A stretch of DNA of 64,000 nt from Phytohabitans flavus. Lineage in GTDB: Bacteria; Actinomycetota; Actinomycetes; Mycobacteriales; Micromonosporaceae. Made by a program: the position numbers and the translations under genes. How positions within the stretch are numbered: the stretch's first letter is position 1; the number at the start of each line of letters is the position of its first letter. The notes beneath the pieces are model-generated. The model was not told the DNA's origin and did no database searches. It was given only the letters and a program-made list of their open reading frames with translations. The stretch is from positions 3,890,001 through 3,954,000 of the forward strand of contig NZ_AP022870.1 of assembly GCF_011764545.1 (NCBI RefSeq). Reading direction: 5' to 3'. This document shows, piece by piece, positions 55,955-64,000 of this stretch.

Positions 55955-57303
55955 TTGCGGTACTTCTCCGCGACGTCCTCGGCGAGCTTCTGCCCGTCGG
56001 CGAGGGCCTTCTCCACCGTCGTCTTGCCGGCGATCGCCGACGCCACCTCCTGGGAGACCTTGGTACCGAGGTCGGCGAACTCGGGGATGCCGACGAACTG
56101 CACGCCCAGCGCGGGTCGCGGCTGGAGGCCCGGGTTCGTCGGATCCGCCTCCTCGATCGCCTTCAGCGTGATGTCCGCGAACGCGGTGGCCGACTGCTTG
56201 TACTCCGGCAGGTCGTAGGTCGAGGCGCGCTTGCCCGCCGGCAGCCGCGACCAGCCCATCTTCTCCCCCACCAGCTTCTCGTACTCCTTGCCGGTGGCCC
56301 ACGAGACGAACTGCCACGCGGCGTCGGCCTGCTTGGTGGTCTTCGGCATCGCCCACGCCCAGGCCCACAGCCACCCGGAGGACTTGGTCTTGTTCACCGG
56401 CGCGTACGCGTAGCCGACCTTGCCGGCCACCTTGGAGGCGGACGCGTCCTCGAGCGTGCCCGCGGCGGAGGTCGCGTCGTACCACATCGCGGCCTTGCCC
56501 TGCCCGAACGTGTTGAGGCACTCGGTGAAGCCGGCCTGCGACGCGCCCGCCTCGCCGTACTGGCGCACAAGGTCGACGTAGAACTTGGTCGCCTCGGTGA
56601 ACTCCGGCGAGTTCACCTTGGGGGTCCAGTCCTTCTCGAACCAGGTGCCGCCGAACGTGTTCACCACGGTGGTGAGCGGCGCGAAGACCTCGCCCCAGCC
56701 GGGCAGCCCGCGCAGGCAGATGCCGGCCACCCCGGCCTGCTTGTCGTTGAGCTGGGCGGCGAAGCCGGCGACCTGCTGCCAGGTGGGGCGCTCCGGCATC
56801 GTGATGCCCTTGGCGGCGAAGAGCTCCTTGTTCCACATCAGGAACGAGGACTCGCCGTAGAACGGTGCCGCGTACAGCTTGCCGTCCTCACCGGACAGTG
56901 ACTTGACCATCGGCTGGAGCAGGTCGGCCGAGTCGTAGCCGGAGTCCTTGTCGGCGTAGCTGGACAGCTCGTGCAGCCAGCCGTTCTTGGCCCAGATCGG
57001 CGCCTCGTACGCCCCGATCGTCACCACGTCGTACTGCCCGCCCTGGGTGGCCACATCCTGGGTCACCTTGTCGCGCAGCTCGTTCTCCGGGAGGATCGTG
57101 AACTTCACCGTGATGCCGGTCTCCTTGGTGAAGGAGTCCGCGGTGAGCTTGGCGATGTCCTCCATCTGCGGGTTGCCCACCATCAGCGCGGTGATCGTCT
57201 TGCTGTCCCCGTCACTACTCGAACCGGAGCCACCCGCGCCGGAGCAGGCGGCGAGCGTCATGACAAGTGCGGAAATAACAACAAATAAGGGGCGGCGTGA
57301 CAC
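55951..57303 (-). CDS. Sugar/polyol ABC transporter substrate-binding lipoprotein (SmoE-like)
   Basis: 450 residues. The GTG at 57303 lies 6 bases after GGGAGG; an upstream TTG at 57330 is less likely. The lipobox TLAAC gives Cys20. The body is a family 1 binding protein; segments such as LPENELRDKVTQDVATQGGQYDVVTIG and FGQGKAAMWYDATSAAG resemble sorbitol/mannitol-binding SmoE proteins. With a zinc polyol dehydrogenase in the same operon, a sugar alcohol is the best guess for the substrate. No ATPase gene is present. Confidence 0.88.
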   Translation of the reverse strand: MSRRPLFVVISALVMTLAACSGAGGSGSSSDGDSKTITALMVGNPQMEDIAKLTADSFTKETGITVKFTILPENELRDKVTQDVATQGGQYDVVTIGAYEAPIWAKNGWLHELSSYADKDSGYDSADLLQPMVKSLSGEDGKLYAAPFYGESSFLMWNKELFAAKGITMPERPTWQQVAGFAAQLNDKQAGVAGICLRGLPGWGEVFAPLTTVVNTFGGTWFEKDWTPKVNSPEFTEATKFYVDLVRQYGEAGASQAGFTECLNTFGQGKAAMWYDATSAAGTLEDASASKVAGKVGYAYAPVNKTKSSGWLWAWAWAMPKTTKQADAAWQFVSWATGKEYEKLVGEKMGWSRLPAGKRASTYDLPEYKQSATAFADITLKAIEEADPTNPGLQPRPALGVQFVGIPEFADLGTKVSQEVASAIAGKTTVEKALADGQKLAEDVAEKYRK

Positions 57304-57337
57304 GACAAACCTCCCAAGGGTGGTACTCAAAGGACGG

Positions 57338-58099
57338 TCAGACCCGCAGGACCTGCGGACCGAGCAGGGAGTAGCGGTGTGCCTCGGAGGCGGGCAGCGC
57401 CGCGTCCGTGACGATGGTTTCGAAGTCGGAGATCTCGGCGAAGCGGCAGAAGCTGCTCACCCCGAACTTCGTGTGCACCCCGGCGAAGACGCGCCGCCGG
57501 GAGACGCGGACGACCTGTGCCTTGACGTCGGCCACCGCCGGGTCGGGTGTGGTGAGGCCGTGCTCGCGGGAGATCCCGTTCGCGCCGACGAACGCGAGGT
57601 CGATGACGAAGCCGGCCAGCATCGCGGTGGCCCAGTGGTCCACTGTGGCGAGGGTGCGCCCGCGTACCCTGCCGCCGAGCAGCAGCACGGTGGTGGCCGG
57701 GTTGGTGGCAAGGACCGCGGCGGTGCTGAGCGAGGCGGTGACCACGGTCAGGCTCCGGTCGGCGGGCAGCGCCTCGGCGATCAGCTGGGGCGTAAACCCC
57801 TCGTCGACGAAGACGGTCTCGGCGTCGCCCACCAGCTCGGCGCAGGCGGCCGCGATCCGGCGCTTCTCCGGCACCCGGCGCGTGGTCCGCATCGCGAGTG
57901 TGGTCTCGAAGCGGGCGGTCTCCACCGCGCGCGCCCCGCCGTGCGTACGCCGGACGAGCCCGTGCTGCTCCAGCGTGCGCAGGTCACGCCGGATCGTCTC
58001 GGGCGCCACGGCCAGCTCGGCGGCGAGCTTGCCGACGTCGACGTCGCCGTTGTCACGGGCAAGTACGAGGATGCGGTGCTGCCGCTCGTCGGCGTTCAT
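57338..58099 (-). CDS. DeoR/GlpR family transcriptional regulator
   Basis: 253 residues. The N-terminal HTH is the DeoR signature (DVGKLAAELAVAPETIRRDLRTLEQHGLVRRTHGGA, residues ~20-55). The C-terminal domain is a ribose-5-phosphate-isomerase-like sugar-phosphate sensor (VFVDEGFTPQLIAEAL, ending LLGPQVLRV). It is the first gene of the polyol operon, 34 bases ahead of the binding-protein start, so it likely represses the operon and itself until a phosphorylated sugar binds. Confidence 0.9.
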   Translation of the reverse strand: MNADERQHRILVLARDNGDVDVGKLAAELAVAPETIRRDLRTLEQHGLVRRTHGGARAVETARFETTLAMRTTRRVPEKRRIAAACAELVGDAETVFVDEGFTPQLIAEALPADRSLTVVTASLSTAAVLATNPATTVLLLGGRVRGRTLATVDHWATAMLAGFVIDLAFVGANGISREHGLTTPDPAVADVKAQVVRVSRRRVFAGVHTKFGVSSFCRFAEISDFETIVTDAALPASEAHRYSLLGPQVLRV

Positions 58100-58139
58100 C
58101 GCGCATCTCCCTCCCGGCCGCGGGCGTAACCATGTTCTA

Positions 58140-58157
58140 ACACCGCCGAAACGGTGT
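58140..58157. promoter_or_regulatory. Candidate operator upstream of the DeoR-led operon
   Basis: ACACCG-CCGAAA-CGGTGT is a perfect 6-bp inverted repeat with a 6-base spacer, 41 bp upstream of the regulator start. The place suits autoregulation; the binding protein is inferred. Confidence 0.45.
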
Positions 58158-58298
58158 GAGCCGGTTCACAGCGCGGGTTCCTACGCCTGACTTTGCCCGT
58201 TCGGACGCGTGGGAGCAACGCTTTCCCTTGCGCAAATCGGATTTAGACCTGTATTGCGGATGCCCGAACGGGCGGGGCAAGCGCCCGCTTCACGCCCG

Positions 58299-58406
58299 AG
58301 TGCGGCGCTGTGAGCGCGCTCGGGTGCGACGCCGTCGGCGCCCGCGTCACGCTGCGGGTGCGGCGCTGTGAGCGCTCGGGTGCGGCGCGGTCGGCGCTCG
58401 CTTTCA
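58299..58406. repeat. Imperfect tandem duplication of about 55 bp
   Basis: GTGCGGCGCTGTGAGCG, then CTCGGGTGCG, then GTCGGCGC occur twice in order (from 58299 and 58356), filling the gap between two operons and reaching the stop codon of the FecCD gene. The rest of 58158-58298 has no recognisable feature. Confidence 0.7.
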
Positions 58407-59434
58407 GGCCCGGGTGCGGCGCCACTCATGGGTGAGGAGCCAGGCGAGGTAGACGCCGCCGATGGCCGACGTGGCCAGTCCGACGGGCAGCGGCGTCGAT
58501 CCGAAGATCCGCTGCGTGGCGAGGTCGCTGACGATCAGCAGCAGCGCGCCCATCAGCCCGGCGGCCATCAGGCCGGGGCCCGCCGACCGGGTCAGCCGCC
58601 GCGCGACCTGCGGCGCCGCGAGCGCGACGAAGCTGATCGGCCCCGCGGCCGCCGTCGCGACCGCACTCAACGCGACCGCGGCAAGGATCAACACGCCTCT
58701 GGTACGCCCCACGGGTACGCCCAGCGCCCGCGCGGTGTCGTCCCCATCTCCAGCATGGCCAGCTTCCGTCCATAGTGGAGCACCAGCGGCAGCAGGACGA
58801 GCAGCGCCAGCGCGAGCGGCCGTACGTGGTCCCACCGCCGCCCGTTGAGGCTGCCGATCAGCCACACCTGCGCGGCGATCGCGTCGTCGAGGCTGGCCCG
58901 CGCGATGAGGTAGTTGTTGAGGGCCAAGAACATCGCGGCGAGGCCGATGCCGATGAGGATCAGCCGCATGCCGGAGAGCGTGCGGCGGAAGGCGACGCCG
59001 TACACCAGCGCGAGCGTGCCCAGCCCACCCACGATCGCGCCGGCCGCCACCTGGTACATGTCGCCGTCGAGCAGCAGGATCACGATGACCGCGCCGGTGG
59101 CCGAGCCGTTGGTGAAGCCGATTACGTCCGGGCTGCCCAGCGAGTTTCCGGACAGGCGCTGCATGACCGCTCCGCTCACGCCCAGCGCGAAACCGACCAG
59201 GATCCCGGTGAGCAGCCGCGGCATCCGCAGCGTCATCACGATGAAGTCGGAGCCGGGCGGCCCCTGGCCGGCGATCGCCTTGAGCACGTCGAGCAGCGGT
59301 ACGGGGTAGTCGCCGGTGGTCATCGTGACCGCGCCGACGCCGGCCGCGGCGAGCGCCAGGCCGAGGCAGACGGCAAGCACTCGCTTCGGTACCCGGATCG
59401 ACAGCCCGTCGCCAGGGGTGCGCAGCGTAGTCAC
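58404..59434 (-). CDS. FecCD-type iron-siderophore ABC permease, one-base frameshift
   Basis: About 343 residues and nine to ten helices. Family landmarks are RMPRLLTGILVGFALGVSGAVMQ, the GFTNGSATGAV turn, and VLILAAVALSAVATAAAGPISFVALAAPQVAR near the end. The frame breaks at the C run 58742-58745; adding one base gives MLEMGDDTARALGVPVG, the normal sequence at this point. It overlaps its partner permease by 4 bases (GTG start). The two form the FepD/FepG-like channel for ferric siderophores. No ATPase or binding protein is adjacent. Confidence 0.88.
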
Positions 59435-60438
59435 AGGCGGGCCAGCTTTCGGCGGCGGCACAGGGCGATGAAGACCGGCGCGCCGACGAACGCGGTCACC
59501 ACGCCGGCCTGGAGCTCGGCGGGTGCGATCACCACCCGACCGATGACGTCGGCGCCGAGCAGGAGCACGGGGGCGAGCACCATCGAGTACGGCAGCACCC
59601 ACCGCTGGTCCGGCCCGACGAGCATGCGGGCCGCGTGCGGTACCGCCAGCCCCACGAACCCGATCGGCCCGGCCGCGGCGGTGGCCGCCCCGCAGAGCAG
59701 CGTGACCGCGATCGCGCCGAGCGCCCGGGTACGCCCCACGTGCGCGCCGAGCGCCCGACCGGCGTCGTCGCCGAGCGCGAGCGCGTTGAGCGGGCGGGCG
59801 AGCAGCAGCGCGAGCACGATGCCGACCAGGATGAACGGCGCCACCTGTACGAGCGTGTCCGACCGCCGCCCGGCCAGCGAGCCCACCACCCAGTAGCGGA
59901 ACTGGTTGAACGCCTCGGGGTCGAGCAGCAACACCGCGTACGTGACCGCGCCGAGCGCCGCGCTCACCGCCGCACCGGCCAGCACGAGCCGCTCGGGGGT
60001 GGCGGCCCGGCCGGCGGAGCCGATCACGTACACGATCACGGAGACGACGGCCGCTCCGAGGAACGCGAACCACACGTACCCGATGACGCTTGTCACCCCG
60101 GCGTACGCGATGGCGAGTGCCACGGCGGCGGCCGCACCCACGTTGATGCCGAGCAGCCCCGGGTCGGCGAGCGGGTTGCGGGTCACGCCCTGCATCAGCG
60201 CGCCGGCCAGCCCGAGCGCGGCGCCGACCAGGACCGCGAGGAACGTACGCGGGATGCGCAGCTCGTGGATGATCGCCGCGTCGCTGGAGCCGTCGTCGTG
60301 CCAGAGCACGCTCCACACCGACATGAACGAGATCTGCTTCGACCCCACCCACACGCTCAGCAGGAACACCAGGAGCAGCGCGGCCACCGCGACGAGCAAG
60401 CCGCCGCCCTTGGCCACTCCGGCCGCCCCTCTCGCCAT
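59431..60438 (-). CDS. FecCD-type iron-siderophore ABC permease
   Basis: 335 residues from the ATG at 60438 (GTG at 60444 would add two). It has RIPRTFLAVLVGAALGLAGALMQGVTRNPLADPGLLGI, the classic FecCD opening, and ALGDDAGRALGAHVGRTRALG in the coupling region, then GPIGFVGLAVPHAAR. Intact frame. The IdeR-type box lies 12-30 bases upstream of the start, so iron should repress it. Confidence 0.92.
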   Translation of the reverse strand: MARGAAGVAKGGGLLVAVAALLLVFLLSVWVGSKQISFMSVWSVLWHDDGSSDAAIIHELRIPRTFLAVLVGAALGLAGALMQGVTRNPLADPGLLGINVGAAAAVALAIAYAGVTSVIGYVWFAFLGAAVVSVIVYVIGSAGRAATPERLVLAGAAVSAALGAVTYAVLLLDPEAFNQFRYWVVGSLAGRRSDTLVQVAPFILVGIVLALLLARPLNALALGDDAGRALGAHVGRTRALGAIAVTLLCGAATAAAGPIGFVGLAVPHAARMLVGPDQRWVLPYSMVLAPVLLLGADVIGRVVIAPAELQAGVVTAFVGAPVFIALCRRRKLARL

Positions 60439-60449
60439 ACGCACGGTGG

Positions 60450-60468
60450 TTAGATTAGCCTCACCTTA
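60450..60468. promoter_or_regulatory. IdeR/DmdR-type iron box, shared by divergent operons
   Basis: TTAGATTAGCCTCACCTTA matches the 19-base iron box consensus TTAGGTTAGGCTAACCTAA at 15 of 19 positions. It sits in the 32-base gap between the FecCD operon and the ABC transporter pair, so one bound repressor could shut both in iron-rich cells. Confidence 0.85.
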
Positions 60469-60470
60469 CT

Positions 60471-62159
60471 ATGCGAGGCGATAGAGGTACCGTCCTGGGC
60501 CGCGCGATCGGTGGACAGAGGCGGCATGTCGGGCAAGCCGCCCTGCTGGCCGCCGGGCATCAGGCGGGGGAAGCGCTCGTACCGGTGCTTATCGGTGTTG
60601 TTATCGACAGCGCGGTGGCGACCGGCTCGGTGACCCGCCTGGTCCTGTGGCTCGCGGTGCTCGGCGCGGTCTTCGCGGCGCTGTCGACCAGCTACAGGTT
60701 CGGCGCCCGGGCGGCGGAACGCGCGTCGGAGTGGGCCGGCCACGACCTCAGGGTCCGCCTCACCCGCCGCATCCTCGACCCCCGGGGCGGTGCCGAGACA
60801 GGCCGCCTCGCCGGCGAGCTGACCAACATCGCCACCGGCGACGCGCGGCGGGTGGGCGGCGTCAACGTGGTACTCCCGTCCGCCATCGCCGCGCTCACCG
60901 GCCTGCTGGTCAGCGCCGCCGCCCTGCTGTGGATCTCGGTACCGCTGGGCCTCGTCGTACTGCTCGGCGCACCCCCGCTGCTGTGGCTCGGCCACCTGCT
61001 GGGCCGCCCGCTGGAGCGCCGCAGCGCCGTGGAGCAGGAGCGCGCCGCCCACGCCTCCGGAGTGGCCGCCGACCTTGTCGCCGGGCTGCGGGTGCTGAAG
61101 GGCATCGGCGCCGAGCGCGCGGCGGTGGACCGGTACCGCCGTACCAGCCAGGAGTCGCTCGCCGCGACGGTGCGCGCCGCCCGCGCGCAGGCCGCGCACG
61201 ACGGCGCCATCCTGGCCCTGACCGGAGTCTTCATCGCCGTGGTGGCGCTGGTCGGCGGCCGCCTGGCGGCGAGCGGCGAGATCAGCGTGGGTGACCTGGT
61301 GGCCGCCGTCGGCCTGGCGCTCTTCCTGCTCAGCCCGCTCCAGCTCTTCGCCTGGGTCAACGCCGAGCTGGCCCAGGGCCGCGCGTCGGCCAAGCGCATC
61401 GCCGCCGTCCTGGCGGCACCGCCGGCGGTCGCCGGGGGCGAGGCCCCACTGCCCGATCCGGTACGCGGGCACGTCTGCCTGAGCGGCGTGCACCACGGGC
61501 CACTGTCCGGTGTGGACCTGGACGTCGCCCCCGGTGAGCTGCTCGGCGTGGTCGCGCCCGACCCGGCCGCCGCGACGGCCCTGCTGTCGGCGCTCGCCCG
61601 GGACGCCGACCCACCACAGGGGACGGTGACTTTGGACGGCACGCCACTGTCCACGCTGGATCCGGCGGACCTGCGCGCCGCCATCCTCGTGGCCGCCCAC
61701 CACACCACGCTCTTCGCCGGCCCCCTGATGGCGAACGTTACCCCGGTGCGGGCCGCCGGTGACGGACCCGTCGCCCGAGCCATGGCCGCCGCCACGGCTG
61801 ACGAGGTGGCCCGCGGCCTGCCGGACGGCGCCGACACCGTCCTCGGCGAACGCGCCCAGTCCCTGTCCGGCGGCCAACGCCAGCGGGTGGCGCTGGCCCG
61901 CGCGCTCGCCGCCGACCCACCGGTCCTCGTGCTGCACGACCCGACGACGGCGGTGGACGCGGTGACCGAGGCCCGGATCGCGGCCGGCATCCGCGAGATG
62001 CGCGCCGGCCGCACCACGATCGTCGTCACGACAAGCCCCGCGCTGCTCGCGGCCACCGACCGGGTAGCGGTCCTCGACGGCGGTACGGTCACCGTCGTGG
62101 GCCGCCACACCGACCTTGTAGCGGCCGATCCCACCTACCGCGCGGCGGTGCTGGCATGA
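60471..62159 (+). CDS. ABC transporter, membrane-ATPase fusion with degenerate ATP site (subunit 1)
   Basis: 562 residues: a six-helix type I exporter-fold domain (about 1-300), then an ATPase domain. Walker A is lost (APDPAAATA, near residue 362), the Walker B Asp is His and the catalytic Glu is Asp (VLVLHDPTTAVD), and the switch His is gone (VVTTSPALL). The signature SLSGGQRQRVALARAL is perfect. The subunit thus cannot hydrolyse ATP alone but can complete the site of its partner. The ATG is only 2 bases from the iron box. Likely siderophore import (IrtAB-like) or export. Confidence 0.88.
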   Translation: MRGDRGTVLGRAIGGQRRHVGQAALLAAGHQAGEALVPVLIGVVIDSAVATGSVTRLVLWLAVLGAVFAALSTSYRFGARAAERASEWAGHDLRVRLTRRILDPRGGAETGRLAGELTNIATGDARRVGGVNVVLPSAIAALTGLLVSAAALLWISVPLGLVVLLGAPPLLWLGHLLGRPLERRSAVEQERAAHASGVAADLVAGLRVLKGIGAERAAVDRYRRTSQESLAATVRAARAQAAHDGAILALTGVFIAVVALVGGRLAASGEISVGDLVAAVGLALFLLSPLQLFAWVNAELAQGRASAKRIAAVLAAPPAVAGGEAPLPDPVRGHVCLSGVHHGPLSGVDLDVAPGELLGVVAPDPAAATALLSALARDADPPQGTVTLDGTPLSTLDPADLRAAILVAAHHTTLFAGPLMANVTPVRAAGDGPVARAMAAATADEVARGLPDGADTVLGERAQSLSGGQRQRVALARALAADPPVLVLHDPTTAVDAVTEARIAAGIREMRAGRTTIVVTTSPALLAATDRVAVLDGGTVTVVGRHTDLVAADPTYRAAVLA

Positions 62160-63931
62160 GCGAGCAACTGCTTCCTACCGCTACCGGGCGGGAGACGTGG
62201 GCGGCCGTGCGTGGGCTTCTGCGCGGGCGGCTGCTGAAGACGGGCGGGGCGTTCGCCGTGCTTGTCGCGGCCACCTCTGCCGGCCTGCTCACCGCGCCGC
62301 TGCTCGGCCGGATCGTCGACCTCGTCGCGGACGGCCACCCGGCCAGCGCGCTCACGACGCCGATCGTGCTTCTCGTGCTCGTCGCGCTCGTCCAAGGTGG
62401 ACTCACCGCGCTGGGCGTGGCGCTCGTCGCGGGAGTGGGCGAGGAGATGCTGGCGCGGCTCCGCGAGCAGTTTGTGGCGCGGGCGCTGCGGCTGCCCCTC
62501 GAACGGATCGAGCGGGCCGGCTCCGGCGACCTCAGCGCCCGGGTCACCGCCGACGTGTCCATCGTGGCCGAAGCCGTCCGTCGCGCGCTCCCCCAGCTGG
62601 CCCGCTCCGGGCTCACCATCGTGCTCACGCTCGTGGCCCTCGCGGTACTGGACTGGCGTTTCCTGCTCGCCGCCCTCCTCGCCGTACCCGTGCAGGCCCA
62701 CACCGTGCGCTGGTACGCGCGCCGCGCCATCCCGCTCTACGCTGAGCAGCGGGTCAGCGTCGGCGCGCAGCAGCAGCAACTGCTCGACACCGTGGGCGGG
62801 GCCGCGACAGTGCGGACGTTCCGCCTCGCCGACCGCCACGTCGACCTCGTCACCGAGCGGTCGACCGCCACCGTCACGCTCACGCTGCGGGCGGTGCGGC
62901 TGATGACGCGGTTCTTCGGGCGGCTCAACCTCGCCGAGTACATCGGGCTCAGCGCGGTGCTCGTCACCGGTTTCGTGCTGGTACGGGCGGACGCCGCGAC
63001 GATCGGCACCGCGACAGCGGCGGCGCTGTACTTCCACAACCTCTTCAACCCCATCAACGTCGCGCTGTCCCTTGTGGACGACGCGCAGGTGGCCGCCGCC
63101 GGCCTCGCCCGGCTCGTCGGGGTCGCGTCGCTGCCGGCCACACCGGAGACCGCCGCCGCGGAGGTCACCGGCGGCTCGGTGAAGGCGGCCGGCCTCGGCC
63201 ACGCCTACCTGCCCGGCCACCCGGTGCTGCACGACGTCGACCTGCACATCGAGCCCGGCGAGCGGGTCGCGCTCGTCGGCGCCAGCGGCGCTGGGAAGAC
63301 CACGGTGGCCAAGCTCGTCGCGGGCATCCACCAGCCGACGTCGGGCACGGTCCACCTCGGCGGGGTACGCCTGGACGAGCTCGGCCCGTCCGCGACCGGC
63401 GGCACCGTCGCGCTGATCACCCAGGAGGTACACGTCTTCGCCGGCCGCCTCGACGAGGACCTGCGCCTCGCCCGGCCCGGCGCGACCGGCGACGAGCTGC
63501 GCGCCGCACTCGACCGGGTCGGCGCGCTGCGCTGGGCGGACGCGCTGCCGGACGGTCTGTCCACGGTGGTCGGTGAGGGTGGGCACGCGCTCACCGTCAC
63601 GCAGGCACAGCAGCTCGCGCTCGCCCGGCTGGTGCTGGCCGACCCGCCGATCGCGGTACTGGACGAGGCGACCGCGGACGCCGGCAGCGCGGGTGCCCGG
63701 GTGCTGGAGGAGGCGGCCACGGCGGCGCTCGCGGGGCGTACCGCCCTGGTGGTCGCGCACCGCCTCACCCAGGCCGCCACCGCCGACCGGGTGATCGTGC
63801 TGGAGGGCGGCCGGGTCGTGGAGTCCGGCACGCACGACGACCTCGTCGCGGCCGCCGGGCGGTATGCCACGCTTTGGGCCGCCTGGTCCACCACACGTCC
63901 GCGAAATGTTCCGCCGGAAAGCGCACAATGA
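62156..63931 (+). CDS. ABC transporter, membrane-ATPase fusion with intact ATP site (subunit 2)
   Basis: 591 residues, overlapping subunit 1 by 4 bases. Six-helix domain, then an ATPase with intact Walker A (GASGAGKTT, near residue 375), Walker B and Glu (IAVLDEAT) and switch His (LVVAHRLTQA). Its signature is degraded (LTVTQAQQLALARL instead of LSGGQ). These losses mirror those of subunit 1, so the heterodimer has one working and one dead ATP site. Expression should follow the iron box upstream. Confidence 0.9.
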   Translation: MSEQLLPTATGRETWAAVRGLLRGRLLKTGGAFAVLVAATSAGLLTAPLLGRIVDLVADGHPASALTTPIVLLVLVALVQGGLTALGVALVAGVGEEMLARLREQFVARALRLPLERIERAGSGDLSARVTADVSIVAEAVRRALPQLARSGLTIVLTLVALAVLDWRFLLAALLAVPVQAHTVRWYARRAIPLYAEQRVSVGAQQQQLLDTVGGAATVRTFRLADRHVDLVTERSTATVTLTLRAVRLMTRFFGRLNLAEYIGLSAVLVTGFVLVRADAATIGTATAAALYFHNLFNPINVALSLVDDAQVAAAGLARLVGVASLPATPETAAAEVTGGSVKAAGLGHAYLPGHPVLHDVDLHIEPGERVALVGASGAGKTTVAKLVAGIHQPTSGTVHLGGVRLDELGPSATGGTVALITQEVHVFAGRLDEDLRLARPGATGDELRAALDRVGALRWADALPDGLSTVVGEGGHALTVTQAQQLALARLVLADPPIAVLDEATADAGSAGARVLEEAATAALAGRTALVVAHRLTQAATADRVIVLEGGRVVESGTHDDLVAAAGRYATLWAAWSTTRPRNVPPESAQ

Positions 63932-64000
63932 TCGGGACTGATTCCCGACTGCGGTTCGCCAGCGTCCTGCGAGAATGCGACACGTGGACTGGTACAGGGA
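63928..64000 (+). CDS. Possible start of a further gene, cut by the window edge
   Basis: An ATG at 63928 overlaps the previous stop and stays open to the edge (MIGTDSRLRFASVLRE). A GTG at 63984 opening VDWYR is an alternative start in another frame. Too little is visible to name a product or choose between them. Confidence 0.25.
   Translation, partial: MIGTDSRLRFASVLRECDTWTGTG

Overview
The window is very GC-rich and densely coded. It has Fur-, TetR-, MarR-, LysR- and DeoR-family regulators, many ABC importers, cellulose-binding and pectate lyase genes, and frequent GTG starts with 4-base gene overlaps. This fits a soil or plant-associated filamentous actinobacterium, most likely of the Micromonosporaceae (inference from content and style; no rRNA or marker gene is present). 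No tRNA, rRNA, CRISPR array, transposase or phage gene was recognised.

Layout. 1-10.7 kb: the tail of a secreted enzyme with a cellulose-binding domain, then a carbohydrate-catabolism locus (ThuA-like protein, MDR dehydrogenase, sugar ABC importer, TIM-barrel isomerase, XylR/AraC-type regulator, Gfo/Idh/MocA oxidoreductase, DUF6807 protein, D-2-hydroxyacid dehydrogenase). 10.7-14.4 kb: MetE-like methyltransferase, MarR regulator, pectate lyase and a membrane-anchored CBM2 protein. 14.6-22.5 kb: a nickel-response locus with a nikABCDE-type importer, a Fur-family regulator resembling Nur, an iron superoxide dismutase (sodF) and three matches to the Nur operator. 22.6-33.4 kb: small genes, NUDIX hydrolase, cyclase plus ThDP enzyme, GGDEF-EAL protein, HtrA-like protease, a sulfite-oxidase-like/flavoreductase/zinc-ribbon trio, a decayed phosphotransferase and a GNAT enzyme. 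33.4-38.4 kb: SDR, TetR, a sigma factor fused to an anti-sigma-like, membrane-spanning tail, and LysR. 38.4-43.5 kb: a form I aerobic CO dehydrogenase operon (coxM-S-L, xdhC-like, coxG). 43.5-45.0 kb: a non-coding, repeat-rich island. 45.0-52.4 kb: two PEP-mutase-family genes, SDR, MFS exporter, DUF2142 membrane protein, beta-lactamase-like hydrolase and a short P450-like protein. 52.4-53.2 kb: a second non-coding island with nested hairpins. 53.2-58.1 kb: a polyol/sugar ABC importer operon with dehydrogenase and DeoR regulator. 58.4-64 kb: an iron-siderophore locus (two FecCD permeases, an IdeR-type box, a heterodimeric ABC transporter).

How the parts work together. The nickel locus reads as one regulatory unit. 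When nickel is scarce, the Nur-like repressor would release both nickel import and the iron SOD, which stands in for the nickel SOD. The iron locus is arranged around one divergent IdeR-like operator. The CO dehydrogenase operon predicts oxidation of trace CO as an energy supplement. Two sugar importers, the pectate lyase and the CBM2 proteins point to growth on plant polymers.

Data quality. Fourteen otherwise normal genes are each interrupted by exactly one missing base, usually in a short run of C or G, and never by an extra base. This looks like systematic under-calling in the assembly rather than real decay. Those genes are annotated across the break. The phosphotransferase remnant at 32.5 kb is different and looks truly deleted.
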